A stretch of 64,000 nucleotides of DNA from Neolewinella antarctica (GTDB taxonomy: Bacteria > Bacteroidota > Bacteroidia > Chitinophagales > Saprospiraceae), in contig NZ_JAATJH010000001.1 in the NCBI RefSeq assembly GCF_011927835.1, forward strand, positions 1,007,104-1,071,103. The letters are read 5' to 3'. Numbering within the stretch: the stretch's first letter is position 1; every line of letters starts with the position of its first letter. Position numbers and translations under genes: made by a program. Under the pieces are notes generated by a model. It made no database searches. It saw only the letters and a program-made list of their open reading frames with translations, and was not told where the DNA came from. Positions 63,917 to 64,000 of the stretch are shown here, one piece after another.

Positions 63917-64000
63917 TTACTCTTCATCGAGCTTGTACTTGCTCAAGTCCATACCAAAGGTAAGTCCTTTCTCCACCAACAACTCTTCGATCTCCACGAG
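63917..64000 (-). CDS. rpoA: RNA polymerase alpha subunit, C-terminal end (partial)
   Basis: Only the last 27 codons are in the window: VEIEELLVEKGLTFGMDLSK followed by YKLDEE and TAA. The GLTFGM segment and position directly before rplQ identify rpoA. The gene runs off the right edge. Confidence 0.9.
   Translation of the reverse strand, partial: LVEIEELLVEKGLTFGMDLSKYKLDEE

Overview
The window reads as a chromosomal segment of a marine-type member of the phylum Bacteroidota, most likely class Saprospiria (Lewinella/Neolewinella-like). The evidence is two SusC/SusD outer-membrane uptake pairs, a giant secreted protein with a type IX secretion (T9SS) C-terminal sorting domain, fused MurF-alanine racemase, fused SecDF, a LptE-type lipoprotein, a DUF4296-type lipoprotein, and an IF-3 gene without an ATG start. 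The genus is inference; the phylum is well supported. No rRNA, tRNA, CRISPR array, prophage or intact insertion sequence was seen.

Layout. 0.3-4.7 kb: SusC/SusD pair 1 (minus strand). 5.6-7.0 kb: STAS protein and ribonuclease Z (minus). 7.4-11.0 kb: clpC and infC (plus). 11.1-12.6 kb: lptE and a Crp/Fnr regulator (minus). 12.8-24.3 kb: a four-gene minus-strand operon of SusC, SusD and two giant VCBS/FG-GAP-ASPIC/UnbV lipoproteins, probably a surface nutrient-capture system. 24.7-31.4 kb: plus-strand genes for a PDZ aspartyl protease, a methyltransferase, asd, a coiled-coil protein and an RluA-type pseudouridine synthase. 31.7-38.8 kb: a 2375-residue T9SS cargo with a zincin-like head, followed by a tandem array of terminator hairpins. 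39.4-44.6 kb: ffh, an OmpA-family protein and a VWA-protein operon (minus). 44.7-50.3 kb: hemD, a membrane protein, murF/alr and three poorly characterised genes. 50.3-54.6 kb: a DUF1801-like gene broken by one in-frame TAG, a RavA/MoxR AAA+ ATPase, rpsU, and a PhoB/PhoR-like two-component pair. 54.9-61.8 kb: SixA-like phosphatase, a DUF4296-like lipoprotein, dnaX, exbD and secDF (plus). 62.1-64.0 kb: EamA transporter, rplQ and the 3' end of rpoA (minus).

Most single genes are ordinary housekeeping or typical Bacteroidota surface functions. The least explained signal is a family of short GC-rich dispersed repeats: a 16-base motif, consensus GCACCYGCGNCMGCGC, with ten exact matches plus degenerate copies in 64 kb. 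They lie both between genes and in frame inside genes, three of them in signal-peptide or lipobox codons. Two roughly 50-base relatives look like the same core interrupted by a short insert flanked by a GTCGC direct repeat. Several other repeat classes occur: a 186-base nested inverted repeat after asd, tandem terminators after the giant gene, a GGTCT-rich repeat on both sides of dnaX, and a CCCTCTCCC-flanked element before secDF.
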